The translations under genes and the position numbers were made by a program. Positions 1-6,545 of a DNA stretch of 12,933 bases are shown piece after piece (within the stretch, counting starts at the first letter, position 1; every line of letters starts with the position of its first letter). The stretch is from NCBI GenBank assembly GCA_028717765.1, contig JAQUNE010000028.1, positions 1 through 12,933 of the forward strand, given 5' to 3'. The notes below the pieces were generated by a model. It worked only from the letters and a program-made list of their open reading frames with translations, did not search any database and was not told the DNA's origin. The stretch is from Candidatus Omnitrophota bacterium. Its GTDB lineage: Bacteria; Omnitrophota; Koll11; Gygaellales; Profunditerraquicolaceae.

Positions 1-1046
1 CAGTTTTAAAATGCGGAGAGATGAATCTTAAGGTAATGGAACTTTTAGACAAAGCGCAGACGCAAACCTTCGGAAACCCCGTGCCAACCGAGGTAGATAC
101 CGGCACAAGAAAAGGCCCAGGCATTTTAGTAACTGGGCATGATCTGCTGGATCTTCTTGAGCTTTTGAAACAAACCGAAGGCAAAGGGATCAATATTTAT
201 ACGCACGGAGAAATGTTGCCTGCGCATGCTTATCCAGAATTAAAAAAGTTTAAACATCTGGCTGGTAATTATGGCGGTGCCTGGCAGGAACAGAAAAAAG
301 AATTTAATGCCTTTAGCGGCGCAATTTTGGTGACCACTAATTGTGTGCAGATCCCCCCGCCAAATTCCTATTTAGACCGCCTGTTTACAACAGGTGTTGC
401 AGGAGTCACCGGGGCAATTCATGTTGAGAGAAAAGATTTCTCTCATCTGATTGAAAAAGCTCTTTCTTTGCCACAGCTTCCGCAAGCCCCGGGCAAGAAG
501 ATCCTTACCGGATTTCATCATACGGTAATTCTTGGATTAGCAGACAAAATTGTCGGCGCAGTGAAAGCTGGTAAGATCAAGCGTTTCTTTCTTATCGGCG
601 GCTGTGACGGAGCAAAGCCTGGAAGAAATTATTATACTGAATTTGCCGAACGCGTACCAAAAGACTGCGTTATTTTAACGCTGGCCTGCGGAAAATACCG
701 CTTTAATAAGCTAGACTTTGGTTCTATTGACGGCATTCCAAGGCTGATCGATATCGGACAGTGTAATAATGCCTATTCTGCGATTCAAGTCGCTCTTGCT
801 TTGGCAAAGGTATTTAATTGCGGGGTAAATGATTTGCCGCTTTCATTTATTCTTTCCTGGTATGAGCAAAAGGCTGTGGCGATTTTATTGACATTGCTAT
901 ATCTGGGAATAAAAGGGATGCGTATTGGCCCGACACCCCCGGCATTTATAACTCCTAACGTATTTAAAATCATTCAGGGGCAATATGACCTGAAACTGAT
1001 TACAACCCCGGAGAAGGATTTAGCGGATATTTTGAACTCAAAATAA
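1..1046 (+). CDS. hcp: Hybrid cluster protein (hydroxylamine reductase), 5' end missing
   Basis: This is the C-terminal two thirds of Hcp, a cytoplasmic Fe-S protein with NO reductase and hydroxylamine reductase activity that protects anaerobes from nitrosative stress. The frame is open from the left edge (first full codon at position 3), so the ATG at 21 is internal; full-length family members have about 530-550 residues. Counting from that Met, all seven hybrid-cluster ligands are visible: His40 (TGHD), Glu64 (THGEM), Cys108 (TTNC), Cys195 (GGCD), Cys223 (LACGKYRF), Cys248 (GQCNN) and Glu282 (SWYEQK). The N-terminal cysteines for the second Fe-S cluster lie outside the window. It ends with TAA and is followed by a possible promoter for the next regulator. 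The identification is very secure; the substrate in this organism is inferred. Confidence 0.97.
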   Translation, partial: VLKCGEMNLKVMELLDKAQTQTFGNPVPTEVDTGTRKGPGILVTGHDLLDLLELLKQTEGKGINIYTHGEMLPAHAYPELKKFKHLAGNYGGAWQEQKKEFNAFSGAILVTTNCVQIPPPNSYLDRLFTTGVAGVTGAIHVERKDFSHLIEKALSLPQLPQAPGKKILTGFHHTVILGLADKIVGAVKAGKIKRFFLIGGCDGAKPGRNYYTEFAERVPKDCVILTLACGKYRFNKLDFGSIDGIPRLIDIGQCNNAYSAIQVALALAKVFNCGVNDLPLSFILSWYEQKAVAILLTLLYLGIKGMRIGPTPPAFITPNVFKIIQGQYDLKLITTPEKDLADILNSK

Positions 1047-1060
1047 CCCCGAAAGATTTC

Positions 1061-1089
1061 TTCTTTTCCTAAATAATAAGATGTATAAT
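1061..1089 (+). promoter_or_regulatory. Possible sigma-70-type promoter for the AraC-type regulator
   Basis: A perfect -10 box TATAAT lies at 1084-1089. The best -35 at 17-bp spacing is TTCTTT at 1061-1066, a poor match. It lies in the gap between hcp and the regulator and would give a leader of about 35 bases. No hairpin terminator is visible after hcp, so read-through from hcp is also possible. Confidence 0.4.
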
Positions 1090-1130
1090 ATTCTTTATCC
1101 TAGGGCGAGAAGATGGGCCGGAGGGGCAAA

Positions 1131-1874
1131 ATGTCTCGTAAAATATTAATTGTTGATGATGATGCGGATTTTCGCGAGGAATTCTGCGATTACCTGCAAG
1201 ATTATGAGGTGGTTGAAGCTTCGAATGGGATAGAAGCGTTGAAATTGCTTAAAAGGGCAAATGAGATTAGCCTGGTCATCCTAGATATTATGATGCCGGG
1301 AGTAAGTGGCCTGGATGTTTTAAGCGAAATCAAGAAAACCGATCCCGAATTAAAAATTATTATTCTTACCGGCCACAGCTCTAAAGACGTGGCAATCGAA
1401 GCCTTAAAAGCCCACGCCGACGATTTTATCGAAAAGCCTTTAAATCCGGAAAAAATAAATGAGATTATTGAAGGCGTGTTAGCGGATAAGCGCGGATCTT
1501 TCGCAGATATGAATATCAGTAGTATAGAAAGTAAGATTCAGAAAGCCAAAGATTTCACGGAAAATAACTGTTTCAAAAAGATTACCCTCAAAGAAGTCTC
1601 CCAATCAGTATATTTAAGCCCAAAATATTTTAGTAGGATTTTTAAAAAATATACCGGCACAGGGTTTAGTGATTATAAGCTTAAGATCAAGGTCAAAAAA
1701 GCAAAAGAGCTTCTGGGAAAACCAGGGTATAACATTAATCAGATTTCAGAAAGATTAGGTTATGAAAACGCAGAATCCTTTATTCGGCAATTCAAAAAGA
1801 TTACCTCAGTCACCCCCACAGAATACCGAAAAAAATATTTAAAAAAGAGAAAATCCCAGAAAAGAAAAAAATAA
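1131..1874 (+). CDS. Response regulator with AraC-type DNA-binding domain
   Basis: A two-component response regulator of 247 residues: receiver domain (about 4-118), short linker, and C-terminal AraC/XylS helix-turn-helix domain (about 148-238). Visible receiver residues are the acidic pocket VDDD (8-11), phospho-acceptor Asp52 (LDIMMPG), Thr80 and Lys102 (EKP). The DNA-binding part has both HTH units: ITLKEVSQSVYLSPKYFSR followed by FKKYTG, and INQISERLGYENAESFIRQ followed by the typical VTPTEYRKKY. The tail is very rich in Lys/Arg. I chose ATG 1131 because GGAGGGG (1120-1126) sits just upstream; an in-frame ATG at 1113 has no such site. No histidine kinase is present, so the signal is unknown. 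Position next to hcp suggests nitrosative or redox control, but this is inference. Confidence 0.93.
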   Translation: MSRKILIVDDDADFREEFCDYLQDYEVVEASNGIEALKLLKRANEISLVILDIMMPGVSGLDVLSEIKKTDPELKIIILTGHSSKDVAIEALKAHADDFIEKPLNPEKINEIIEGVLADKRGSFADMNISSIESKIQKAKDFTENNCFKKITLKEVSQSVYLSPKYFSRIFKKYTGTGFSDYKLKIKVKKAKELLGKPGYNINQISERLGYENAESFIRQFKKITSVTPTEYRKKYLKKRKSQKRKK

Positions 1875-1909
1875 TAGGTATTTCTTTACCTAAACTTACC
1901 TTTGGAGTA

Positions 1910-1955
1910 GGCACCCAAACCAATTTGATGGTTTGGTGCCACGCTTTCTGCGTGG
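1910..1955 (+). repeat. Twin-hairpin intergenic repeat, copy 1
   Basis: Two adjacent hairpins. The first pairs GGCACC-AAACC (1910-1921, one bulged C) with GGTTTGGTGCC (1930-1940) around an 8-base loop, 11 bp in all. The second pairs CCACGC (1939-1944) with GCGTGG (1950-1955) around a 5-base loop. The bases directly 5' read GTAG. There is no T-run downstream, so it is not a normal intrinsic terminator. The same architecture with different stem bases recurs at 8201-8255 and 11450-11508. It lies between the AraC-type regulator and the Cys-rich small gene. Confidence 0.7.
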
Positions 1956-2062
1956 AAGAAAGTCAAAAAAAAGAGGAAATCGCTAATTTACTTTTATATA
2001 GGTTGGGTTATTATATAGTCAAAGATTAATAATATAGAGGAAGAATAAGAGAGGAGGCAAAA

Positions 2063-2173
2063 ATGTGTGAAGTGTGTGGGTGTTCTCCTTGTAAGAAATG
2101 TGGCAAGCCCATTGAAAAGGGGAAATGTAGCGGTTGCCAGAAAAAAGCCAGCGAGTGTACTTGTAAGAAATAA
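2063..2173 (+). CDS. Small Cys-rich protein (36 aa), probable metal-binding
   Basis: A 36-residue ORF with nine cysteines (residues 2, 5, 7, 10, 13, 22, 25, 32, 34) arranged as CxxC, CxC and CxxC pairs, plus ten lysines and no hydrophobic segment. It starts MCEVCGCSPC, continues with a CGKP knuckle, KCSGC, and ends CTCKK. The knuckle resembles zinc-ribbon or rubredoxin half-sites, and the density of Cys resembles metallothionein-like proteins. A very good ribosome site (GAGGAGG, 2051-2057) precedes the ATG, and a 9-bp terminator hairpin lies just after the stop, so it looks like a single-gene transcript unit. An open frame on the opposite strand here has no such signals. I do not know its function; metal storage or a zinc/iron-binding partner is a guess. 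Confidence 0.75.
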   Translation: MCEVCGCSPCKKCGKPIEKGKCSGCQKKASECTCKK

Positions 2174-2181
2174 ATTTTCCA

Positions 2182-2228
2182 AGGCAGGCCGCTTCTTGAA
2201 ATTATGATTAGTGGCCTGCCTAGATTTT
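2182..2228 (+). terminator. Intrinsic terminator after the Cys-rich small gene
   Basis: A perfect 9-bp stem, AGGCAGGCC (2182-2190) with GGCCTGCCT (2213-2221), with a 22-base loop, then AGATTTTT. It starts 9 bases after the stop of the Cys-rich gene. The next gene's ribosome site follows after about 10 bases, so partial read-through into the receiver gene is possible. Confidence 0.7.
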
Positions 2229-2245
2229 TGTATACGGAGAAGAAA

Positions 2246-2623
2246 ATGTCGAATAAGAAGGTGATGATTATAGACGATAATCAGGAATTCTTGGAGGAGC
2301 TCAAGGAGGCACTGCGTTTAAGCGGCTATGATACAGTCGCCTTAAACGATCCTCTTTCTGCCAGAGATATTGCGATTTTAGAAAAACCGGATATCGTTCT
2401 TTTGGACTTGAAGATGCCGGGGAAAAGCGGATTTCAGGTTGCTGATGAAATCAGGCATTTTTCAGAGTTAGTCCAGGTGCCGATTATTGCAATGACCGGT
2501 TTTTTTAAAGAGGGCTATGGCCCGCTTTTAAATCTTTGCGGAATAAAAAAGTGCCTGAAGAAGCCTTTTAATCCTTTGGATATCATTGCGGAAATAGAAG
2601 AAGTTTTGACGAAAAAGCAGTAA
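2246..2623 (+). CDS. Single-domain response regulator (CheY-like receiver)
   Basis: A 125-residue stand-alone receiver domain with no output domain. Key residues are present: acidic pair Asp10-Asp11 (IIDDN), phospho-acceptor Asp54 (LLDLKMPG), Thr84 (AMTG) and Lys106 (KKP). The start at 2246 follows CGGAGA (2235-2240); an in-frame ATG at 2204 lies inside the terminator hairpin of the previous gene and would add 14 unconserved-looking residues. Such proteins act as phospho-relays or bind partner proteins. It lies just ahead of the superoxide-reductase operon and within 400 bases of an AraC-type regulator, but no kinase is in the window, so partner and role are unknown. Confidence 0.92.
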   Translation: MSNKKVMIIDDNQEFLEELKEALRLSGYDTVALNDPLSARDIAILEKPDIVLLDLKMPGKSGFQVADEIRHFSELVQVPIIAMTGFFKEGYGPLLNLCGIKKCLKKPFNPLDIIAEIEEVLTKKQ

Positions 2624-2627
2624 CCTG

Positions 2628-2656
2628 TTGCCAATGAATTTTGTTTATGTGATAAT
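2628..2656 (+). promoter_or_regulatory. Sigma-70-type promoter for the superoxide-reductase operon
   Basis: TTGCCA (2628-2633), a 17-bp spacer, and GATAAT (2651-2656) with an extended -10 TG at 2648-2649. Each hexamer matches the consensus at five of six positions. It starts right after the stop of the receiver gene and about 30 bases ahead of the flavoprotein gene. Just downstream, near the expected start of transcription, an imperfect inverted repeat (GTTA, TCTAGA core, TAAC; 2660-2674) could be an operator, but this is weak. Confidence 0.7.
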
Positions 2657-2685
2657 GTAGTTAGTCTAGATAACGGAGTTTAGCG

Positions 2686-3396
2686 ATGAAAGAGCTCAAA
2701 GCAAAGCTAAGACAAATAATTCAAAGGACGGATACGGTAAAGAGCTTTAGGTTCAGTTTAGCGGGACAGGTTTCCTTTTTACCGGGGCAGTTTTTACAGC
2801 TCGTCTTCGATCCGGAGAACCGGCAGAATAAGGAATTGAATAAATATCTTTCTTTGTCTTCTTCCCCTACAAAAGAATATATCGAAGTGACTAAAAGAAT
2901 AAGTAATTCTGCTTTTTCGCAGCGGCTTAATAATCTCAAAATTAATGATGAGGTTTTAGTAAAGATTCCCCTAGGGGAATGTGTTTTTAAAGAAGAATAT
3001 AAAAGGATAGGATTTTTAATCGGGGGCATAGGTATTACTCCGGTAATTTCGATTATTGAATATATTAACGATAAGAAGCTAGATACCGACGTCTACCTTT
3101 TTTATTCCAACCGTACTGAAGAGGATATCGCGTTTAAAAACGAGCTTGATGGCTGGGTGAGAGCTAACAAAAATATAAAGGTATCCTATACGGTCACTCA
3201 ATGTGCACCAAAAGACAAAACCTGCTTGTTTGGTTTTATCGACAAACAACTATTACAGAAAAAAGCCTGTGATTTGAGCGAAAGGGTGATTTTTATTTTT
3301 GGCCCTCCTGGTATGGTGGATACGATGTGTACCTTATCTTTGGAGTTAGCTTGTAAAAAAGAAAATATCAAAACGGAAAAGTTTGTAGGATACTAA
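2686..3396 (+). CDS. Ferredoxin-NADP reductase-like flavoprotein (FAD/NAD(P) domains only)
   Basis: A 236-residue oxidoreductase of the ferredoxin-NADP(+) reductase superfamily, moving electrons between NAD(P)H and a small carrier or metalloprotein in the cytoplasm. The N-terminal barrel (about 1-103) carries the flavin motif KYLSLSSSP (53-61; the usual Arg of RxYS is Lys) after PGQFLQL. The nucleotide half has GGIGITP (113-119) and the FGPPGMV motif (205-211), and the chain ends on an aromatic residue (FVGY), as in many family members. There is no 2Fe-2S domain. GGAG at 2674-2677 supports the ATG. It is the first gene of the operon, 12 bases ahead of superoxide reductase, so a role as the reductase for that enzyme, directly or via rubredoxin, is a reasonable inference. 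Confidence 0.9.
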   Translation: MKELKAKLRQIIQRTDTVKSFRFSLAGQVSFLPGQFLQLVFDPENRQNKELNKYLSLSSSPTKEYIEVTKRISNSAFSQRLNNLKINDEVLVKIPLGECVFKEEYKRIGFLIGGIGITPVISIIEYINDKKLDTDVYLFYSNRTEEDIAFKNELDGWVRANKNIKVSYTVTQCAPKDKTCLFGFIDKQLLQKKACDLSERVIFIFGPPGMVDTMCTLSLELACKKENIKTEKFVGY

Positions 3397-3408
3397 AAAG
3401 GAGGTAGC

Positions 3409-3804
3409 ATGGAATCGGTAAAGGAATTATTTCAGCAAGCAGACTGGAAAACCGAGAAACACGTGCCGGTAATTGAGGCGCAGGACAAAGCCAAGAAACA
3501 GGAATTGATCAAAATCACCCTGACCGTGGGTAAAGAAATAGCTCATCCTAATACTACTGAGCATCATATCCGTTGGATTGCAGTATTTTTTCATCCTAAG
3601 GCAGAGAAATTCCCTTATCAAATCGGAAGATTTGAATTTACTGCCCATGGTGAATCAGTGCAAGCGCCTAATACCAGCACTGTCTATACCCATCCGGCAG
3701 TAACTTGCAGTTTTAAGACGGAAAAATCAGGGACAATACTCGCATCTTCTTATTGTAATATCCACGGCCTCTGGGAAGGGGCTAAAGAACTGGCCGTAGA
3801 ATAG
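3409..3804 (+). CDS. sor: Superoxide reductase (neelaredoxin type)
   Basis: Reduces superoxide to hydrogen peroxide without releasing O2, the usual solution in anaerobes. At 131 residues it is the one-iron form, without the N-terminal desulforedoxin domain of desulfoferrodoxin. The catalytic iron site is complete: Glu16 and Lys17 before His18 (TEKHVP), His46 (AHPN), His52 (EHHIRW), Cys116 and His119 (SYCNIHG). The AAAAAGGAGG ribosome site directly before the ATG is close to ideal and suggests high expression. It sits second in the operon, after a flavoprotein reductase that may supply electrons, and ahead of a thiol peroxidase that would remove the peroxide product. Confidence 0.97.
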   Translation: MESVKELFQQADWKTEKHVPVIEAQDKAKKQELIKITLTVGKEIAHPNTTEHHIRWIAVFFHPKAEKFPYQIGRFEFTAHGESVQAPNTSTVYTHPAVTCSFKTEKSGTILASSYCNIHGLWEGAKELAVE

Positions 3805-3829
3805 TTTTAGAAAAAAATAGGAGGGGGCT

Positions 3830-4324
3830 ATGAAGGAGAAAGAAGAATTCATCGAAACCTTACAGTCCGCCGTAGGCGCAGAAAATACTCTGCATTTTTG
3901 TTATAGCTATTTGATCACTTTAATGCGAAATTGCGGGGCAAGGAAAAATTTTTCTTTGCTTTCTGATTCAGCTGTGGCGAATAAGGAGTTTTTGAGCAAT
4001 CTACTTAAAGACCTGGGGGCCGAAGAATTTTTGCCAGATCATAAATGCCAATTCTGCAATATAAAAGCAGAGAGTTTTTCCCTGCAAGGAGCAATTAGCT
4101 TGGGGCTAGAAATTATTAATCAGCAAATAAAGTTATATAAAGAATTAATGCTTTTCGATAGCACCGCAGAAAATCAGGTAATTTTCGGGCGGATTTTAAA
4201 AGAAAAACTTAACCAAAAGGAAGTTTTGAAAATAGAAAGCAAGTTTGCCGCCAAAGAAGAAGAAAAGCTTAATTTTATTGAATCTTATTGTATCCCAGGG
4301 ATCATCGCCAAGCTTTGGGAATAA
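3830..4324 (+). CDS. Ferritin-like helical protein lacking a normal diiron site (uncharacterised)
   Basis: A 164-residue, mainly helical protein. Four predicted helices (about 5-34, 42-62, 84-108, 114-148) have the spacing of the ferritin/rubrerythrin fold, and Glu18 and Glu94 fall where helix A and C iron ligands would be. The ExxH pairs needed in helices B and D are absent, so a catalytic diiron centre is unlikely. A CQFC pair (73-76, in HKCQFCNIK) lies between the halves and could bind a metal or form a disulfide. AGGAGGGGG gives a strong ribosome site. It lies between superoxide reductase and the thiol peroxidase fusion, so a role in the same stress response is likely. I do not recognise a named family. 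Confidence 0.75.
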   Translation: MKEKEEFIETLQSAVGAENTLHFCYSYLITLMRNCGARKNFSLLSDSAVANKEFLSNLLKDLGAEEFLPDHKCQFCNIKAESFSLQGAISLGLEIINQQIKLYKELMLFDSTAENQVIFGRILKEKLNQKEVLKIESKFAAKEEEKLNFIESYCIPGIIAKLWE

Positions 4325-4344
4325 TTAAAGAGAGGGCAGCTACA

Positions 4345-5202
4345 ATGCCAAGAATGATAAAATTTAAGGGTAATCCTTTGACATTAGCCGGCAGGGCGAT
4401 GGTAAAACTATCAGTGGCTCCTGATTTTAAGGTTACTGCGCAAGACCTTTCGCAAGTGAGCCTTTCTGATTTTAAGGATAAAATCAAGATCCTTACTTCA
4501 TTTCCATCCATAGATACTCCGGTTTGTGACCTGCAGGTTAAGGAGTTCAATAAAAAAGCTACCGGCATATCCCAGGAAGCAGTGGTGATCGGCATTAGTA
4601 AAGATCTGCCTTTTGCCCAGAAAAGGTTCTGTGAAACCTTTGAGATCAAAAATGTAAAAGTTCTTTCCGATTATAAAACCTCTTCCTTTGGGATAAACTA
4701 CGGGCTTTTAATTAAGGAACTAAACCTCTTGGCGCGCAGTATAGTTATTGTAGATAAGAGTGACCGTATCCGTTATATTCAGATAGTTGAAGAATTAACC
4801 ACTCCGCCTGATTTTCAGGCTGCGTTAAGCCAATTAGAGGAAGTAGTGAAAAATCCGCTTTCCGGGGCAAAAGAAGAAATTTCCGCTCATTGTAAGCCCT
4901 GTGAAGGGGGGACTCTGCCTTTGCCAAAAGAAAAAATAGAAAAGTTATTAGCAGGATACCGGGGCTGGGAATTAGTAGATGATAAAAAGTTAGTTAAAGA
5001 ATTTAAATTTAAGGATTTTATCGAGGCAAAGTATTTTTTAGATTTAGTTTCGTTGATTGCCGAAGAACAAGGGCATCATCCTACAATCACCATTACCTAT
5101 AATAAATTAAGAATTACTCTTACTACACATGCAGTGGGAGGGTTAAGCGAGAATGATTTTATCATTGCGAAAATTATTGACCAATTAGGAGCAGGAGAAT
5201 GA
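4345..5202 (+). CDS. tpx: Thiol peroxidase (Tpx) fused to pterin-4a-carbinolamine dehydratase
   Basis: A 285-residue two-domain protein. Residues 1-168 are an atypical 2-Cys peroxiredoxin (Tpx) that reduces peroxides: PSIDTPVCDLQ holds the peroxidatic Cys61, DLPFAQKRFC the resolving Cys96, and SSFGINYG and LARSIVIVD are also family signatures. Residues 181-283 are a complete pterin-4a-carbinolamine dehydratase domain: the CKPCEGG start, GW (207-208), EEQGHHPTI with catalytic His244 and His245, and TTHAVGGL with His262. The linker is only about ten residues and the frame is continuous. The start at 4345 has GAGAGG at 4330-4335; an upstream ATG at 4288 overlaps the previous gene. The stop overlaps the next start (ATGA). 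Tpx is normally a lone 165-residue protein. What the pterin domain does here is unknown, as no aromatic amino-acid hydroxylase is nearby. Confidence 0.93.
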   Translation: MPRMIKFKGNPLTLAGRAMVKLSVAPDFKVTAQDLSQVSLSDFKDKIKILTSFPSIDTPVCDLQVKEFNKKATGISQEAVVIGISKDLPFAQKRFCETFEIKNVKVLSDYKTSSFGINYGLLIKELNLLARSIVIVDKSDRIRYIQIVEELTTPPDFQAALSQLEEVVKNPLSGAKEEISAHCKPCEGGTLPLPKEKIEKLLAGYRGWELVDDKKLVKEFKFKDFIEAKYFLDLVSLIAEEQGHHPTITITYNKLRITLTTHAVGGLSENDFIIAKIIDQLGAGE

Positions 5203-5705
5203 AGAGAATTGCCGTCTTAGTTGAGGATAATTATCAGGTTTTAGAGGTATGGTATCCGTATTTACGCTTGCGCGAAGAGGGCATTAAGGCAGTCTTTGTC
5301 GGTACAGGCAAAAAACATTATAAAAGTAAAGAAGGCTATTCATGCGAAGAGGAGTTGGCAATCAAAGATCTGAAATCAGCTGATTTCGATGGCGTGATTG
5401 TTCCCGGTGGCTACGCCCCGGATATTTTAAGAAGATACAAAGAGGTGAATGATTTTGTAAAAGCCATGGATAAAGAGAAAAAACTTGTAGCGGCAATTTG
5501 CCATGCCGGCTGGGTGCTGGTTTCTGCAGGGATCTTAAAAAATAGAAAAGCTACCTGTTTTTCCGCGATTAAAGACGACATAGTAAATGCCGGCGCTGAA
5601 TACTTTGATCAGGAAGTGGTAGTTGATGCAAATCTGATTACCGCGCGCAACCCTTATGATTTGCCTGCTTTTATGAACCAGGTGATAAAGTTTCTCAAAA
5701 AATGA
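5199..5705 (+). CDS. DJ-1/PfpI family protein
   Basis: A 168-residue member of the DJ-1/PfpI class I glutamine-amidotransferase-like superfamily, described in various species as intracellular protease, deglycase or chaperone. The nucleophile elbow is AAICHAGW with Cys101-His102, after the strand DFDGVIVPGGYAPD (63-76). The N-terminal part has the conserved Glu region VEDNYQVLE. Length fits the PfpI/YhbO group. Start and stop both overlap neighbours by four bases (ATGA at 5199 and at 5702), so translation is coupled with the Tpx fusion and the sigma factor. In this operon, repair of glycated or oxidised proteins under stress is the likely role; the exact activity cannot be read from sequence. 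Confidence 0.93.
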   Translation: MKRIAVLVEDNYQVLEVWYPYLRLREEGIKAVFVGTGKKHYKSKEGYSCEEELAIKDLKSADFDGVIVPGGYAPDILRRYKEVNDFVKAMDKEKKLVAAICHAGWVLVSAGILKNRKATCFSAIKDDIVNAGAEYFDQEVVVDANLITARNPYDLPAFMNQVIKFLKK

Positions 5706-6490
5706 TCCAAAGAGAAAACAATGGCCATCAGCAGTTTGATATTGAAGAGATCTTTCGCCAGTATAATCATAAAATTTATCGGCTTGCCATAAGCCTCTCC
5801 CGCAATGAAAAAGACGCGCAAGATATCCTGCAGAATACCTTTATCAAAATCATCAAAAACCTGAAGTATTTCAGGAGCCAGTCTAATATTTCTACCTGGA
5901 TCTACCGGATTGCGTATAACGAGTCACTAATGTTTTTACGAAAAAAATATAGTCAGTCCCGGGCTTACAGCCGGGTGAGCCTGAATCAGAAAAAGGAACT
6001 TCCGGGGATGTTTTTCAATTGGCCAAAATTACCGGATGAACAGCTCTTGGAAAAAGAGTTGAAGGACAGATTAGATAGCTCTATCAGTAATTTACCGATA
6101 AAATACCGCATGCCTTTATTGCTGCATAATATGGAGGATTTACCGATAAAAGAGGCGGCAAAGGTTTTAGGTATCAAAACTAATTCTTTTAAGACCAGGC
6201 TACACCGTTCGCGGCGTTTAATCGGAAAAGAGGTCTCTGCTTATTTTCAGGACAAGTATAGATTGAACGAAAAAAATGATCCGCGCTGTGCTATTTGGTT
6301 AGACTTTTTTTACAACAAAGCCAAGCAAGGTGCTTTTCAGAAGCATATCAGAGGTTGTGCTAGTTGTAGGAAATTCATTAAAACCTACAATAAGGCGATT
6401 ACTATCACTAAAGGGTTGGAATGTAAGGATATTCCGCCTGAGCTTCAAGAGAAAATTAAATCTTTTCTCCTTAAGTATAAATCGGCCTAA
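5702..6490 (+). CDS. ECF sigma factor with C-terminal Cys/His (anti-sigma-like) domain
   Basis: A 262-residue ECF-type sigma factor. Region 2 covers about 17-85 (DAQDILQNTFIKIIKN, then STWIYRIAYNESLMFLR) and region 4 about 118-176 (LPIKYRMPLLLH, then IKEAAKVLGIKTNSFKTRLH). An extra 85 residues follow. They hold Cys196, then HIRGCASC (His215, Cys219, Cys222), the Hx3Cx2C pattern of zinc-binding anti-sigma domains, and Cys241. Ordinary ECF sigmas end near residue 180-190 and are held by a separate anti-sigma; none follows here. The built-in domain may instead gate the sigma through metal or thiol state, as in copper-responsive CorE-type ECFs with a Cys-rich tail; this is inference. The ATG overlaps the stop of the DJ-1 gene, and it is the last gene of the peroxide/superoxide operon. 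Confidence 0.93.
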   Translation: MIQRENNGHQQFDIEEIFRQYNHKIYRLAISLSRNEKDAQDILQNTFIKIIKNLKYFRSQSNISTWIYRIAYNESLMFLRKKYSQSRAYSRVSLNQKKELPGMFFNWPKLPDEQLLEKELKDRLDSSISNLPIKYRMPLLLHNMEDLPIKEAAKVLGIKTNSFKTRLHRSRRLIGKEVSAYFQDKYRLNEKNDPRCAIWLDFFYNKAKQGAFQKHIRGCASCRKFIKTYNKAITITKGLECKDIPPELQEKIKSFLLKYKSA

Positions 6491-6545
6491 AAATATTGTC
6501 ACCTTTTTTGCTTCCTAGCATCTAAAGTATAAAAAGGAGGCCGAT

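Noticed and set aside
1910..1970. Twin hairpin read as a terminator of the AraC-type regulator
   Set aside because: No T-run follows on the plus strand; the A-rich run after it is on the wrong side for a minus-strand terminator too.
1994..2182. Minus-strand open frame of 62 codons over the Cys-rich small gene
   Set aside because: It has no ribosome site, its end lies in the repeat-rich gap, and the plus-strand frame has a strong ribosome site, a Cys-patterned product and a terminator.
2660..2674. Possible operator GTTA-TCTAGA-TAAC after the promoter at 2628
   Set aside because: The arms are off by one base and short; kept only as a remark under the promoter.
2721..3029. Minus-strand open frame of 102 codons inside the flavoprotein gene
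   Set aside because: It is antisense to a clear FAD/NAD reductase and encodes no recognisable motif.
4288..4344. Longer N-terminus for the Tpx fusion starting at ATG 4288
   Set aside because: It would overlap the previous gene by 37 bases and lacks a ribosome site, while ATG 4345 has GAGAGG and gives a normal Tpx start.
4302..4649. Minus-strand open frame of 115 codons over the Tpx region
   Set aside because: It is antisense to the conserved Tpx active-site region and has no supporting signals.
6496..6534. Possible promoter TTGTCA ahead of the rhodanese gene
   Set aside because: No acceptable -10 box lies at 16-18 bp spacing; co-transcription with the sigma gene is as likely.
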